Position numbers and translations under genes: made by a program
Part shown: piece by piece, positions 1-6,164 of the stretch
Layout: each line of letters opens with the position of its first letter
Position numbering within the stretch: the stretch's first letter is position 1
The notes under the pieces: generated by a model
What the model saw: only the letters and a program-made list of their open reading frames with translations
Databases searched by the model: none
What the model was told of the DNA's origin: nothing
DNA from: an uncultured Acetobacter sp.
Lineage (GTDB): Bacteria > Pseudomonadota > Alphaproteobacteria > Acetobacterales > Acetobacteraceae
DNA length: 13,083 nucleotides
Direction: 5' to 3'
Assembly: GCA_937900755.1 (NCBI GenBank)
Contig: CALCDN010000287.1
Span: 1-13,083, forward strand

Positions 1-707
1 CCCGCCACCAGAGCCGCACCCTGCTGGCGCATGGCCTGCGCCAGCCCCGCACACGCCACCACGCCACCACAGAGCAGCAGGACACCTTGCGAAAGCAGGG
101 GTAGCTCCCCGACCTCCGCCAGCAGGCGGCCAAGCAGGAACAGGCCAATACAGGCTGGCAAGACCGCAAGCGGCCCACGCTGGACGCCAACAGCCCACCC
201 CACAAGCAGAACCATGACCCCCAGCAACGGCACGGACAAAGCACTATCGGCTGGAATACAGGCAGGCAGAACCGCAAAAGGCAGGCACAGCCCACGCTTG
301 CCATGCCCGGACAGCAGCACAAGGGCGGTGCCGGTAAAAAGACCGAACACCAGCGGCGAGAGCGCAAGAACGCCCAGGCAGGCCAGCACGCAGGCAACCC
401 CCGCACGCCCCCTGCCAGCCAGCGCGCCCACACAGGCCAGAATGGCCAGCATGGGCAGGGATGGCCCATCTGCCCCGAACACGGGAAACCACCCCAGCTC
501 CCCTTCTACCCTGAAGGACGCCCCCCCCAGGGCCAGCGCCGAGGCAAGCGCCCACAGACCCGGCAGAATTTCTGCCCGCCAGACCACCACCCCGCGCAGG
601 AGCCTGTCCGGCACAACGGCAAAAACACCCAGTGCCACCAGCACCAGAAGCAGACCACAAAGAACGGAAGAAAGAAGAATGGAACCCGGCCCCAAAACGA
701 CAATCAT
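1..707 (-). CDS. Multi-pass membrane protein, N-terminal part (runs off left edge)
   Basis: The minus strand is open from ATG 707 to the left window edge without a stop (235 codons visible). The protein is almost entirely hydrophobic, with several likely membrane helices separated by short polar turns. The stretch WFPVFGADGPSLP (about residues 72-84) recalls the 'GxDGLSLP' segment near the N-terminus of NuoM/NuoN/HyfB-type proton-conducting subunits, and the last visible helix followed by RQQ is also compatible with that family. This family assignment is an inference from weak motif resemblance; no proton-channel lysine or glutamate can be assigned with confidence. The frame upstream of ATG 707 is open back to the methyltransferase stop at 765-767, but it contains no ATG, GTG or TTG start, so 707 was chosen; no clear Shine-Dalgarno is seen. 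The gene follows the methyltransferase by 57 bases and may be cotranscribed with it. Confidence 0.6.
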   Translation of the reverse strand, partial: MIVVLGPGSILLSSVLCGLLLVLVALGVFAVVPDRLLRGVVVWRAEILPGLWALASALALGGASFRVEGELGWFPVFGADGPSLPMLAILACVGALAGRGRAGVACVLACLGVLALSPLVFGLFTGTALVLLSGHGKRGLCLPFAVLPACIPADSALSVPLLGVMVLLVGWAVGVQRGPLAVLPACIGLFLLGRLLAEVGELPLLSQGVLLLCGGVVACAGLAQAMRQQGAALVA

Positions 708-764
708 GAAAACCGGCGGATAACACCATGAGTGCAGGCTGAATACAATCGGTTCAACCTCGCG

Positions 765-1526
765 CTACCCTGGCCAGGACGTTTTTCCCGCCCTTGGGGT
801 GCTCGCCATGCCGGTCGATGGCATGCGCATACGCGCAAACCACCCCTTTTTGTGCTGCACCGACAAAGGCAGGGCAGAATAGACATCGGGCACGGCCTCG
901 ACCAGAATAAGGCTGCCCCCACCTGGGCAGAGCACCTTGCCCGCAATGTCCATCCGCCTGCCCTGCCGGAGCGTGCGGCAGGCGTGGCTGGCGGGCATGA
1001 ACACCGCCTCGTCCCACTGTTCGGCCCGCAGCATGGCCGCGGCCAGCAACTGACGCAGTTTGGGTCGCGTAAAAGAGGCATCCCGCGCAAAAGGAGTCCG
1101 GCGCAGCCTTGCACGCCCTCCCAGGCGGCTGGGCACAACCATGAGCAGCCGCCCATCGTCCTTTAACGCACGGGCAGCGGAGCGCAGCAGGGTTACCGGG
1201 TTTTCGCGCCCCTGCAGGGCGTGCACCAGCAGAATACGGTCAAACCTCTGCTCCTCAAACGGCAGGCTCGCAGGGTCCACCACACAGCATTGACCATGCT
1301 GGAAAGCCATGTCCGCCCGCCGCGTGGTCCCAAGATATGCGCCTATGCGCAGCGTGGACCCATCGCCCACCGTGTGCAGGTAGGGGGTTGCCCCCCCCAG
1401 GCCCAGGACCGACTGGTTTTTAAGCTCGGGCCAGAACCACCGCATACGCTCCCCCAGCAGGCTGACACACACCTTGCCCGATGGAGTCCCGTAAAAGCTT
1501 TCTTCGCGCGACATGGCATTCTGCAT
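765..1526 (-). CDS. Class I SAM-dependent methyltransferase-like protein
   Basis: This 253-residue protein has a degenerate class I methyltransferase layout. A glycine-rich motif LGLGGATPYL (residues 41-50) takes the SAM-binding motif I position. It is followed by DPASLPFEEQRFDRILLVHA (about 84-103), which matches the 'D..lPf....FD.vl..haL' post-motif pattern of Methyltransf_11 proteins. ALKDDGRLLMVVP (about 120-132) matches the strand and loop that usually precede the substrate region. The substrate is unknown. Two in-frame ATGs exist, at 1526 and 1514; neither has a strong Shine-Dalgarno and the upstream one is kept. The gene is divergent from gloB with a 67-base gap, so the two promoters must lie in or near that gap. 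The C-terminal 40 residues are basic and low in complexity. Confidence 0.8.
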   Translation of the reverse strand: MQNAMSREESFYGTPSGKVCVSLLGERMRWFWPELKNQSVLGLGGATPYLHTVGDGSTLRIGAYLGTTRRADMAFQHGQCCVVDPASLPFEEQRFDRILLVHALQGRENPVTLLRSAARALKDDGRLLMVVPSRLGGRARLRRTPFARDASFTRPKLRQLLAAAMLRAEQWDEAVFMPASHACRTLRQGRRMDIAGKVLCPGGGSLILVEAVPDVYSALPLSVQHKKGWFARMRMPSTGMASTPRAGKTSWPG

Positions 1527-1534
1527 GGTTCATG

Positions 1535-1545
1535 CCTATCATAGG
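1535..1545. promoter_or_regulatory. Small palindrome in the divergent methyltransferase/gloB promoter gap
   Basis: CCTAT-C-ATAGG is a perfect 5-bp inverted repeat around one base, nine bases upstream of the methyltransferase start and 49 upstream of the gloB start. Its place in a 67-base divergent gap is suitable for a shared operator, but a palindrome this short can arise by chance. Confidence 0.2.
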
Positions 1546-1593
1546 TTTGCCTGCCAAAGCCATGACCCAACCCTTGCCAGAACAGGAGGCCCC

Positions 1594-2319
1594 ATGCCCC
1601 TTACCATCCGCGCCATTCCGGTTCTGAGCGATAATTACGCGTGGCTCCTGCGCGATGAGGCCACGGGCATGACCGCCATCGTGGACCCCGGCGAGGCTCC
1701 CCCCATAGAGCACGCACTGGAGCAAGTCGGGCACAGACTGGATTTTATTCTGCTGACCCACCACCACCAGGACCACATTGGCGGCACCGGCGCCCTGCGC
1801 GCCCGCTACCATGCCAAGGTGGCTGGCCCGGCGGCCGAACAGCACCACCTGCCGCCGCTGGATATCCCCCTCCACGACAATGACACGATTGCAATCGGCC
1901 AGAGTGTGGGGCGTGTCATTGCCGTGCCAGGCCACACGCTGGGCCATATCGCATATTATTTTGACCAGCCCCCTGCCCTGTTCTGCGGGGATACCCTGTT
2001 CAGCCTGGGCTGTGGCCGCCTGTTTGAAGGCACGGCGGAGCAGATGTTTACAAGCCTTGCCCAACTGCATGACCTGCCCGGGCGGACCCTTGTGTGCTGC
2101 GGGCATGAATACACGCTCGCCAACGCCATTTTTGCCCAGCACGTGGACCCCGCCAACCCGGACCTGGCCGCCCGCGCGCATGACGTGCGCGCCCTGCGGA
2201 ACAAGGGATTACCAACCGTGCCCTCCACCCTGGCCCTTGAGCGCGCGACAAACCCGTTCCTGCGCGCCCCCGATGCCCAGGCGCTGGCCAGCCTGCGCAG
2301 GCAAAAAGACGTGTTTTAG
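1594..2319 (+). CDS. gloB: Hydroxyacylglutathione hydrolase (glyoxalase II)
   Basis: The enzyme hydrolyses S-D-lactoylglutathione to D-lactate and glutathione, the second step of cytosolic methylglyoxal detoxification. The 241-residue protein carries the metallo-beta-lactamase signature THHHQDHIGG (residues 55-64), supplying His56, His58, Asp60 and His61. PGHTLGH supplies His114, CGD supplies the bridging Asp133, and CGHEYT supplies His171. Together these complete the binuclear metal site. The C-terminal region contains the ATNPFLR segment (about 218-224) typical of the HAGH domain. The frame is open upstream to 1513, but ATG 1594 is chosen because AGGAGG lies at 1584-1589 and the first residues (MPLTIRAIPVLSDNYAWLL) match the family N-terminus. 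The length is close to the usual roughly 250 residues. The gene converges on the DUF2125 gene with only 24 bases between stops. Confidence 0.96.
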   Translation: MPLTIRAIPVLSDNYAWLLRDEATGMTAIVDPGEAPPIEHALEQVGHRLDFILLTHHHQDHIGGTGALRARYHAKVAGPAAEQHHLPPLDIPLHDNDTIAIGQSVGRVIAVPGHTLGHIAYYFDQPPALFCGDTLFSLGCGRLFEGTAEQMFTSLAQLHDLPGRTLVCCGHEYTLANAIFAQHVDPANPDLAARAHDVRALRNKGLPTVPSTLALERATNPFLRAPDAQALASLRRQKDVF

Positions 2320-2343
2320 GCAAAGCCCCGGCGGACTGGCCCG

Positions 2344-3405
2344 CTATTGCGTGGCCGGAGCCGCCTGCAGCGGTTGCACCAGCCTGAGCACCGGCAGAAT
2401 ACGCTCCAGCGGCACAGCGCCCATGTAAACATAGCCATCCCGCGCGGATAGCGACAGAACGAGCTTGCCCCCGGCCCTGTCCCCCCGGGCGATCATTTCC
2501 TCCAGCGTGCCCTTAAAGGCCGCCGCCTGCTCGGGAGGCAGGATTTTTTCCGGTTGCAGGCGCTCCACAAACGGTTTCCAGTCCCTGACCGTCAGCCAGA
2601 AATCCCCGGTCATGGCCGTGGCGTGCCCGCCTCGTACATGCCCGGTCACACCCAGCTTGAGGCCATTCCAGTCTGCTGATGCCTTTTGCACGAGCAGTTC
2701 GGGCCAGATGGCCTGCCCGCTTTCTTCTTCCTGTTCCAGCACGCGCAGACGCTCATACGGTCCGGGCATGGAAAAGGCCGCTTTGACGTTTTCCAGGTGC
2801 TGGGGCCATGTGGGAACGGTCATTTGTTCAACAGACAGGGACAGGCCAAGCACGCTGGCCTGAAACGTGGCCTGCGTGTTCCACAGCCATTCGCCACGGA
2901 CATGTGTCATGCTCACGCCGGAAGCGCGCACATGCACAAACGGGGCCGTAAAAGCCGCCCGCCCCGCAGGCCCGGAACGCGCGGGCAGGAAAACCTCCAC
3001 CGGGCTGCCTTCGAGCACAAACAGGCGCCTGTCCTCCACGCCGTCATGCACATAGGGCACGCTCAGGGACTGCGGTCCATCCAGTTGCATGCGCACCTGC
3101 AACGGGTGCCACGCAAGCACTTCCAGCAGCACATGGCTGGCCGCGTAGTCCACAGCGCGTGGAGCCTGGCCATCATGCGTGGTGGGCGCACAGGCCACAT
3201 GCACACCCTGCAACGCCAGCCCGGCACCCAGCAGCCCCCCCGCACGCTGCCTGCCCTGGTATGTGACCTGGCACAAACCCGAAGGGTGCGTAACCAACTG
3301 GTCCAGATACTGCTGGCTTTTCCAGCGGAACACACCAAGCCCGCCACCAAGCAGAAGCAGCATAGCCACCACCATGCCAAGAACCGGTTTTACAAAGCAC
3401 TTCAT
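2344..3405 (-). CDS. DUF2125 family membrane-anchored protein
   Basis: The 353-residue protein begins with a short basic N-terminus and one hydrophobic segment (about residues 6-25), so it is probably anchored in the inner membrane with a large periplasmic domain. The long beta-rich remainder, with HPSGLCQVTYQG near the start and the DWNGLKLGVTG and TGDFWLTV segments later, resembles the alphaproteobacterial DUF2125 family, which has no established biochemical function. The frame extends to a GTG at 3411, but ATG 3405 is preferred because GAGG (3414-3411) then lies five bases upstream; the GTG overlaps that Shine-Dalgarno. Family assignment comes from remembered sequence style rather than a search. 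The gene lies downstream of the DnaA-box-containing gap and of plsC on the same strand. Confidence 0.8.
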   Translation of the reverse strand: MKCFVKPVLGMVVAMLLLLGGGLGVFRWKSQQYLDQLVTHPSGLCQVTYQGRQRAGGLLGAGLALQGVHVACAPTTHDGQAPRAVDYAASHVLLEVLAWHPLQVRMQLDGPQSLSVPYVHDGVEDRRLFVLEGSPVEVFLPARSGPAGRAAFTAPFVHVRASGVSMTHVRGEWLWNTQATFQASVLGLSLSVEQMTVPTWPQHLENVKAAFSMPGPYERLRVLEQEEESGQAIWPELLVQKASADWNGLKLGVTGHVRGGHATAMTGDFWLTVRDWKPFVERLQPEKILPPEQAAAFKGTLEEMIARGDRAGGKLVLSLSARDGYVYMGAVPLERILPVLRLVQPLQAAPATQ

Positions 3406-3444
3406 CCCCACCTCAAATGGCTGTCTTCCGCCTGTCGCGCAAAA

Positions 3445-3453
3445 TTATCCACA
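3445..3453 (+). promoter_or_regulatory. DnaA box, perfect consensus
   Basis: TTATCCACA matches the high-affinity DnaA box exactly. It lies 40 bases upstream of the DUF2125 start codon and could also affect that gene. Confidence 0.55.
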
Positions 3454-3625
3454 GCCTGGCTTTCTGGTTGGCAAGACACGGCCCGTCAACAGCTTACCCT
3501 GCGCCACACCCAAATTCTCCAGAAAAATATCGGGATGCACAAAATAAAAATCCCGTTTTTTAATAAGGGAATTTCATAAATTACGTTCAAACCCACAGCA
3601 ACGCCCGCGCAAGAATTCAACCCGG

Positions 3626-3665
3626 TTTACTTTGGCCAGCGCAGTAAATCGGGCTGCATTACTGC
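3626..3665. repeat. Interleaved inverted repeats built on AGTAA/TTACT
   Basis: GCAGTAA (3641-3647) pairs perfectly with TTACTGC (3659-3665) around an 11-base loop. AGTAAA (3643-3648) can alternatively pair with TTTACT (3626-3631). The element thus alternates orientation at about 16-17-base steps, as expected for a multimeric operator or an origin-associated protein site. No known regulator is assigned. Confidence 0.35.
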
Positions 3666-3703
3666 CGTAACCCTTTTATGGCACAAAATCATACTCCACA
3701 AAG

Positions 3704-3712
3704 TTATCCACA
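3704..3712 (+). promoter_or_regulatory. DnaA box, perfect consensus, with weaker boxes alongside
   Basis: A second exact TTATCCACA in the same orientation, 259 bases from the first. It forms a small cluster with three two-mismatch boxes at 3692-3700, 3725-3733 and 3733-3741, all on the same strand. Confidence 0.55.
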
Positions 3713-3757
3713 GCAGATGAGCTCTTATCCCCTTCTCCACCACGCTTCCTGGCAAGT

Positions 3758-4462
3758 TTACAAAACGCAGCCCAGTTCCAGCGTACGCCAGTTTTTTTCA
3801 ATCTCTTCAAGCAAGGCGGTTCTTTTGGCCGGACCAACACAGGGGCCTATGCACACGTGCAGCACGCCAGAGCGTTTGACAAAGGCGTTGCGCCCCCAGA
3901 ACAGGCCGGAATTGGTGGCAACGGGAATAACCGGCAACCCCGTATGGCTGGACATGGCGGCAATACCGGGCTTGAGCGCAGCAGGCTCGCCCGGCAGGGT
4001 GCGCGTGCCCTGGGGGAAAATAATGATCTGCCTGTTATCGGCCACCGCCCGGTCTGTTCCTTGCAGCAGCAGGCGCAGGGCGCGCGCACCGGCCGCGCGC
4101 TCCACCGGCATCATGCCTGTCAGCACCAGCATGGGGCCAAGCAGGGGAATACGGGCCAGTTCCCCCTTCATTACGTAACACGGGCGTGGCAGAAGCAGCA
4201 TCCACACCAGCGTATCAAACGCGGACTGGTGCTGCGAGGCGATAAGGGCCGGACCGGACCTTGGCAGGTGCTCCAGCCCGCTCACACACACACGGACACC
4301 ACAGATGGTGCGAAACAGCCACAGCACCAGCCGGGACCACAGCTTTGCATAAGCCAGTGCGCGCGCGGGCATGAACCAGCGTATGGGCAACGCGCCAACC
4401 CCCATGACCCCGGTCAGCACAAAAGCCACGACATTAAACAGAACGGAACGCACAACAGCCAT
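3758..4462 (-). CDS. plsC: 1-acyl-sn-glycerol-3-phosphate acyltransferase (PlsC-type)
   Basis: The protein probably transfers an acyl chain to lysophosphatidate to form phosphatidate at the inner membrane. The 234-residue length is normal for the family. An N-terminal hydrophobic segment (about residues 5-28) anchors it. The catalytic HX4D motif is HQSAFD (78-83), motif II lies around KGELARIPLLGP (99-110), and motif III is FPQGTR (149-154), where the usual FPEGTR glutamate is glutamine. GLPVIPV (175-181) matches motif IV. A lyso-ornithine-lipid acyltransferase (OlsA-like) role cannot be excluded by sequence alone. ATG 4462 starts immediately with the hydrophobic segment; no strong Shine-Dalgarno is visible. 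The gene is divergent from ahcY across 181 bases. Confidence 0.88.
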   Translation of the reverse strand: MAVVRSVLFNVVAFVLTGVMGVGALPIRWFMPARALAYAKLWSRLVLWLFRTICGVRVCVSGLEHLPRSGPALIASQHQSAFDTLVWMLLLPRPCYVMKGELARIPLLGPMLVLTGMMPVERAAGARALRLLLQGTDRAVADNRQIIIFPQGTRTLPGEPAALKPGIAAMSSHTGLPVIPVATNSGLFWGRNAFVKRSGVLHVCIGPCVGPAKRTALLEEIEKNWRTLELGCVL

Positions 4463-4562
4463 CAGAACAAACCCGTTACACCCAGCATATCAGTCTTGCC
4501 ATCAGCCCTGCTGGACACCAGAAAACCACCACTCTGGCAAGGAAAACCACACAAAGCCAAAG

Positions 4563-4610
4563 CAGCCATACCTGTTGCGTCTGGCCTATGGCTCGCTATG
4601 GCTGTATAGC
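4563..4610 (+). promoter_or_regulatory. Repeat cluster in the ahcY 5' leader, possible alternative hairpins
   Basis: CAGCCATA (4563-4570) is the exact reverse complement of TATGGCTG (4597-4604), and its AGCCATA core also pairs with TATGGCT at 4587-4593. The two TATGGCT copies are exactly ten bases apart. The second copy also lies inside a competing hairpin, GCTAT (4595-4599) with ATAGC (4606-4610). The structures cannot form together. This could be an operator with helically phased half-sites or a small RNA switch; it does not match any SAM or SAH riboswitch that I recognise. Confidence 0.35.
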
Positions 4611-4643
4611 AAAGCAGCACTCTGCATAGAAAGACAGGATAAT

Positions 4644-5933
4644 ATGAGCGACTACAAGGTAAAGGACCTCTCGCTGGCCGAATGGGGTCGCAAGGAAATT
4701 TCCATTGCCGAAGGCGAAATGCCGGGCCTGATGGCGCTGCGCGAAGAATACGGCGCAAGCCAGCCCCTCAAGGGCGCTCGTATTGCAGGCTGCCTGCACA
4801 TGACCATTCAGACCGCCGTTCTGATCGAAACGCTGGTCGCTCTGGGTGCCACCGTGCGCTGGTCTTCTTGCAACATCTTCTCCACGCAGGACCATGCCGC
4901 TGCCGCCATCGCCGCTGCCGGTATTCCGGTGTTCGCCTGGAAAGGCCTGACGGAAGACGAATTCAACTGGTGTATCGAGCAGACCATTCAGGGCCCCGAT
5001 GGCTGGACCCCGAACATGATCCTCGATGACGGCGGCGACCTGACCGTCATGATGCATGACCAGTACCCCGAACTGCTGGCCAAGGTTAAGGGCCTGTCGG
5101 AAGAAACCACAACGGGCGTGCATCGCCTGTGGGAAATGCAGAAAAAAGGCACGCTGAAGGTCCCCGCCATCAACGTGAACGACAGCGTTACCAAATCCAA
5201 GTTTGATAACCTGTATGGCTGCCGCGAAAGCCTGGTGGACGCCATCCGCCGTGGCACCGACGTGATGATGGCGGGCAAGGTTGCCGTTGTCGCCGGTTAT
5301 GGTGACGTGGGCAAAGGCTCCGCGGCCTCCCTGCGCAACGCGGGTTGCCGCGTGCTGGTCACCGAAGTGGACCCGATCTGCGCCCTGCAGGCCGCCATGG
5401 AAGGCTACGAAGTGGTCACCATGGAAGCCGCCGCACCGCGTGGGGACATTTTTGTCACCGCAACCGGCAACGTGGACGTCATCACTGTTGACCACATGCG
5501 CGCCATGAAAAACCGCGCAATCGTGTGCAACATCGGCCACTTTGACTCCGAAATCCAGATCGGTGGCCTGCGCAACTTCACATGGGACAACATCAAGCCC
5601 CAGGTTGATGAAGTGGTGTTCCCCGATGGCAAGCGCCTGATTGTTCTGTCCGAAGGCCGTCTGGTCAATCTGGGCAACGCAACCGGCCACCCATCCTTTG
5701 TCATGTCCGCTTCCTTTACCAACCAGACGCTGGCCCAGATTGAACTGTGGACCGCACCTGCTGGCAAGTATGAAGTGGCTGTTTACACCCTGCCCAAAAA
5801 GCTGGACGAAAAGGTCGCTGCCCTGCATCTGGCCAAGGTCGGCGCGCATCTGAGCAAGCTGAACGAAACACAGGCCAAATACATTGACGTCCCGGTCAAC
5901 GGTCCCTTCAAGCATGAAGAATACCGTTACTAA
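4644..5933 (+). CDS. ahcY: Adenosylhomocysteinase (S-adenosyl-L-homocysteine hydrolase)
   Basis: The cytosolic NAD-dependent enzyme reversibly splits S-adenosylhomocysteine into adenosine and homocysteine, relieving product inhibition of methyltransferases and feeding the methionine cycle. The 429-residue protein has the N-terminal substrate region (GCLHMTIQTAVLIETL, 49-64, and SSCNIFSTQDHAAAA, 74-88), DDGGDLT (128-134), the NVNDSVTKSKFDN segment with the catalytic lysine and aspartate (178-189), and the NAD signature GYGDVGKG (218-225). NIGHFDSEI (296-304) follows, and the C-terminal KHEEYRY matches the family tail that contributes NAD contacts. The frame is open far upstream, but ATG 4644 is chosen because AGGA lies at 4636-4639 and the family N-terminus starts here. 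The long minus-strand frame opposite it is a GC-driven shadow. Confidence 0.98.
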   Translation: MSDYKVKDLSLAEWGRKEISIAEGEMPGLMALREEYGASQPLKGARIAGCLHMTIQTAVLIETLVALGATVRWSSCNIFSTQDHAAAAIAAAGIPVFAWKGLTEDEFNWCIEQTIQGPDGWTPNMILDDGGDLTVMMHDQYPELLAKVKGLSEETTTGVHRLWEMQKKGTLKVPAINVNDSVTKSKFDNLYGCRESLVDAIRRGTDVMMAGKVAVVAGYGDVGKGSAASLRNAGCRVLVTEVDPICALQAAMEGYEVVTMEAAAPRGDIFVTATGNVDVITVDHMRAMKNRAIVCNIGHFDSEIQIGGLRNFTWDNIKPQVDEVVFPDGKRLIVLSEGRLVNLGNATGHPSFVMSASFTNQTLAQIELWTAPAGKYEVAVYTLPKKLDEKVAALHLAKVGAHLSKLNETQAKYIDVPVNGPFKHEEYRY

Positions 5934-5945
5934 GTTACCCTGAAC

Positions 5946-5985
5946 AGCAGCCGGGGGGCTGCTCCACATGGAGCACTCCCCCGGC
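5946..5985 (+). terminator. Nested GC-rich hairpins downstream of ahcY
   Basis: An outer stem GCCGGGGG (5950-5957) with CCCCCGGC (5978-5985) encloses an inner stem TGCTCC (5960-5965) with GGAGCA (5970-5975) and an ACAT loop. A competing stem AGCAGCC (5946-5952) with GGCTGCT (5957-5963) overlaps it. The structure starts 12 bases after the ahcY stop. There is no U-tract, so it may act as a Rho-assisted terminator or a 3'-end stabiliser. A small GGGC-TTTC-GCCC hairpin follows at 5998-6009. Confidence 0.6.
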
Positions 5986-6164
5986 AGTCCATCCCTTGGG
6001 CTTTCGCCCCGGCCTGTGCGGCCATACGGTCTGTTTGGTTTTGTGCCGATCAGGGCGTGATTATGCCACTCTTACCTGTAAAGGCGAGGAAAGCTGGGAC
6101 CGCCCGATATGAGCGGCACCGCTGTGGATTACAAACCCCATTGACCGACCTTTGATCCCTCCAG

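Larger units (their letters stand above)
3412..3757. other. AT-rich intergenic region with DnaA boxes (candidate oriC or DnaA-binding locus)
   Basis: No coding sequence is supported here. Two perfect DnaA boxes, TTATCCACA, occur on the plus strand at 3445-3453 and 3704-3712. Box-like sites with two mismatches sit beside the second one: TACTCCACA 3692-3700, TTATCCCCT 3725-3733 and TTCTCCACC 3733-3741. Between the perfect boxes, about 3520-3595, the sequence becomes strongly AT-rich for this genome and could serve as an unwinding element. A further inverted-repeat cluster lies at 3626-3670. This arrangement fits a bacterial replication origin, but DnaA boxes also occur in promoters and titration sites, and no dnaA, parA, parB or hemE gene is visible nearby. 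Confidence 0.4.

Noticed and set aside
31..731. Plus-strand open frames at the left edge
   Set aside because: They are Ser/Thr/Pro/Arg-rich shadows of the hydrophobic minus-strand membrane protein, whose frame gives coherent helices.
4596..5969. 457-codon minus-strand open frame opposite ahcY
   Set aside because: It mirrors ahcY in a GC-rich genome, has no recognisable domain, and its residue composition (His/Gly/Val-rich) is typical of antisense shadows.
6123..6131. TGTGGATTA, a one-mismatch DnaA box on the minus strand
   Set aside because: It is isolated, without other boxes or an AT-rich core, so chance is sufficient.
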